6,339 nucleotides of DNA from JBEKJU01 sp050011095. Lineage in GTDB: Bacteria > Desulfobacterota > Syntrophorhabdia > Syntrophorhabdales > WCHB1-27. The translations under genes and the position numbers were made by a program. Below, piece by piece: positions 6,028 through 6,339 of this stretch. The number at the start of each line of letters is the position of its first letter. Position 1 is the first letter of the stretch. The DNA lies in assembly GCA_050011095.1 (NCBI GenBank), contig JBEKJU010000223.1:1-6339 (forward strand). The letters run 5' to 3'. Under the pieces are notes generated by a model, which worked only from the letters and a program-made list of their open reading frames with translations, was not told the DNA's origin and ran no database searches.

Positions 6028-6040
6028 AGGTCGATTTTGA
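5990..6040 (+). pseudogene. Start of a downstream gene, truncated after 16 codons at the repeat tail
   Basis: GGAGG at 5979-5983 lies 6 bases before ATG 5990, which reads MKVRGHLCECPIKGRF then TGA (6038-6040). It starts inside the end of the QueG-like gene, the layout of a tightly packed operon, but stops where the hairpin-rich tail begins (about 6028). No longer reading frame continues it in any register that I can recognise. It is likely the 5' remnant of a third operon gene; alternatives are a real 16-residue peptide or a chance RBS within coding sequence. Confidence 0.35.
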
Positions 6041-6160
6041 GCGGGGAGGCTCCGCTGGCTTTGCCGGTGGAGGGGGTGCTGAACCCCAATAATTGCATTA
6101 AGGTAAACCCCCGGCTTTGCCGGGGGACTCCCGGAGTTTGACTTTTGCGGGATTGTGCTT
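6028..6160 (+). repeat. Hairpin-rich non-coding element with repeated GGCTTTGCCGG apex
   Basis: Three hairpins follow each other: 6050-6072 (10-bp stem with two G-T pairs, loop TTT), 6073-6087 (GGGGT/ACCCC, loop GCTGA) and 6108-6126 (CCCCCGGC/GCCGGGGG, loop TTT). The first and third share the 11-mer GGCTTTGCCGG (6057-6067, 6113-6123). The G-T pairs fold only in a plus-strand RNA (they become A-C on the other strand). No T tract follows any stem, so a classical terminator is not supported. The layout recalls ends of IS200/IS605-type elements or REP-like dispersed repeats, but no transposase is in view. The minus-strand frame across this stretch (6024-6338) is not believed to be a gene. Confidence 0.45.
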
Positions 6161-6206
6161 TTCGCAGGTAACGGTAAGGAGCGCGTGAGATGGCAGGTTC
6201 TTTCAT

Positions 6207-6285
6207 CGTCACCCCCATGGAAACGGGGGTCCAGGAGCGCGTAAACCTACTAAAACACTGGATTCCCGCGTTCGCGGGAATGACG
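6207..6285. repeat. Inverted pair of REP/dRS3-like palindromic units
   Basis: Unit 1 (6207-6234) and unit 2 (6258-6285), each 28 bases, lie in opposite orientation, separated by 23 bases. Both have CGTCA and TCCAG ends; 19 of 28 positions agree when unit 2 is reversed. Each forms a hairpin: ACCCCC with CGGGGGT-side pairing in unit 1, and ATTCCCGC/GCGGGAAT in unit 2. Unit 2 fits the dRS3 form ATTCCC-N8-GGGAAT known from Neisseria, and such units are scattered in many proteobacterial genomes. Translated on the minus strand they give the familiar VIPANAGIQ peptide, which is a repeat artefact. Confidence 0.75.
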
Positions 6286-6316
6286 GCAAAGGACGGTTTT
6301 TCTCCGTTTGCGATCA

Positions 6317-6333
6317 GGCCCCTTCGAGGGGCC
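6317..6333. repeat. Terminal hairpin at the window edge
   Basis: GGCCCCT (6317-6323) and AGGGGCC (6327-6333) form a perfect 7-bp stem with a TCG loop. Only six bases follow before the window ends, so whether a T tract or another repeat unit lies beyond cannot be judged. It may be a terminator or a further member of the palindromic-repeat cluster. Confidence 0.3.
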
Positions 6334-6339
6334 AGCAAA

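Noticed and set aside
6207..6285. CRISPR array
   Set aside because: Only two imperfect units, in opposite orientation and with a palindromic core; there is no regular spacer pattern and no cas gene.
6024..6338. 104-residue minus-strand ORF
   Set aside because: It is made of translated palindromic repeats (VIPANAGIQ and similar) and hairpins, with no protein-like sequence of its own.

Overview
The window reads as a GC-rich bacterial chromosome segment. The conserved genes mnmG and a QueG-like iron-sulfur protein, a bacterial SNF2 ATPase, a secreted BACON-domain protein and a near-perfect sigma-54 promoter would fit a deltaproteobacterial (Desulfobacterota-type) anaerobe. That assignment is inference; no rRNA or other phylogenetic marker was compared.

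Layout: (1) 1-1083, plus strand: the C-terminal part of an SNF2-family helicase/ATPase whose N-terminus lies outside the window. (2) About 1084-1160: a ribosome-binding site and ATG with no credible gene behind them, then a strong 10-bp hairpin between the convergent genes. (3) 1180-2619, minus strand: a 479-residue exported protein with signal peptide, two beta-rich segments, a glycine-rich linker and a C-terminal BACON-like domain. The DNA changes from AT-rich (body) to GC-rich (BACON domain) at the linker, so the gene looks like a domain-shuffled chimera. (4) 2620-3457: an 838-bp gap. It holds, on the minus strand, a consensus sigma-54 promoter pointing at the exported-protein gene, a possible 15-codon leader ORF just downstream of it, a perfect 8-bp dyad about 155 bp upstream of the predicted start that could be an activator site, and several small hairpins. 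(5) 3458-5314: complete mnmG. (6) 5311-6027: a QueG-like double [4Fe-4S] protein overlapping mnmG by 4 bp (GTGA). (7) 5990-6339: a well-placed RBS and start codon that die after 16 codons at a repeat-rich, non-coding tail. The tail holds a series of hairpins and an inverted pair of REP-like units whose stems carry compensatory changes.

Functional picture: mnmG and its overlapping partner form a translationally coupled pair. MnmG makes the U34 wobble modification in tRNA, and canonical QueG finishes queuosine at G34, so a wobble-modification pair is possible, but the second gene lacks the canonical QueG motif and may do something else. The SNF2 gene and the exported gene are convergent and need not be related. 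The most interesting part is the sigma-54-controlled exported chimera: promoter, possible activator dyad, leader ORF, tandem Shine-Dalgarno and chimeric secreted product, sitting in an apparent accessory insert between housekeeping genes. No CRISPR array, tRNA, rRNA or transposase gene was seen.
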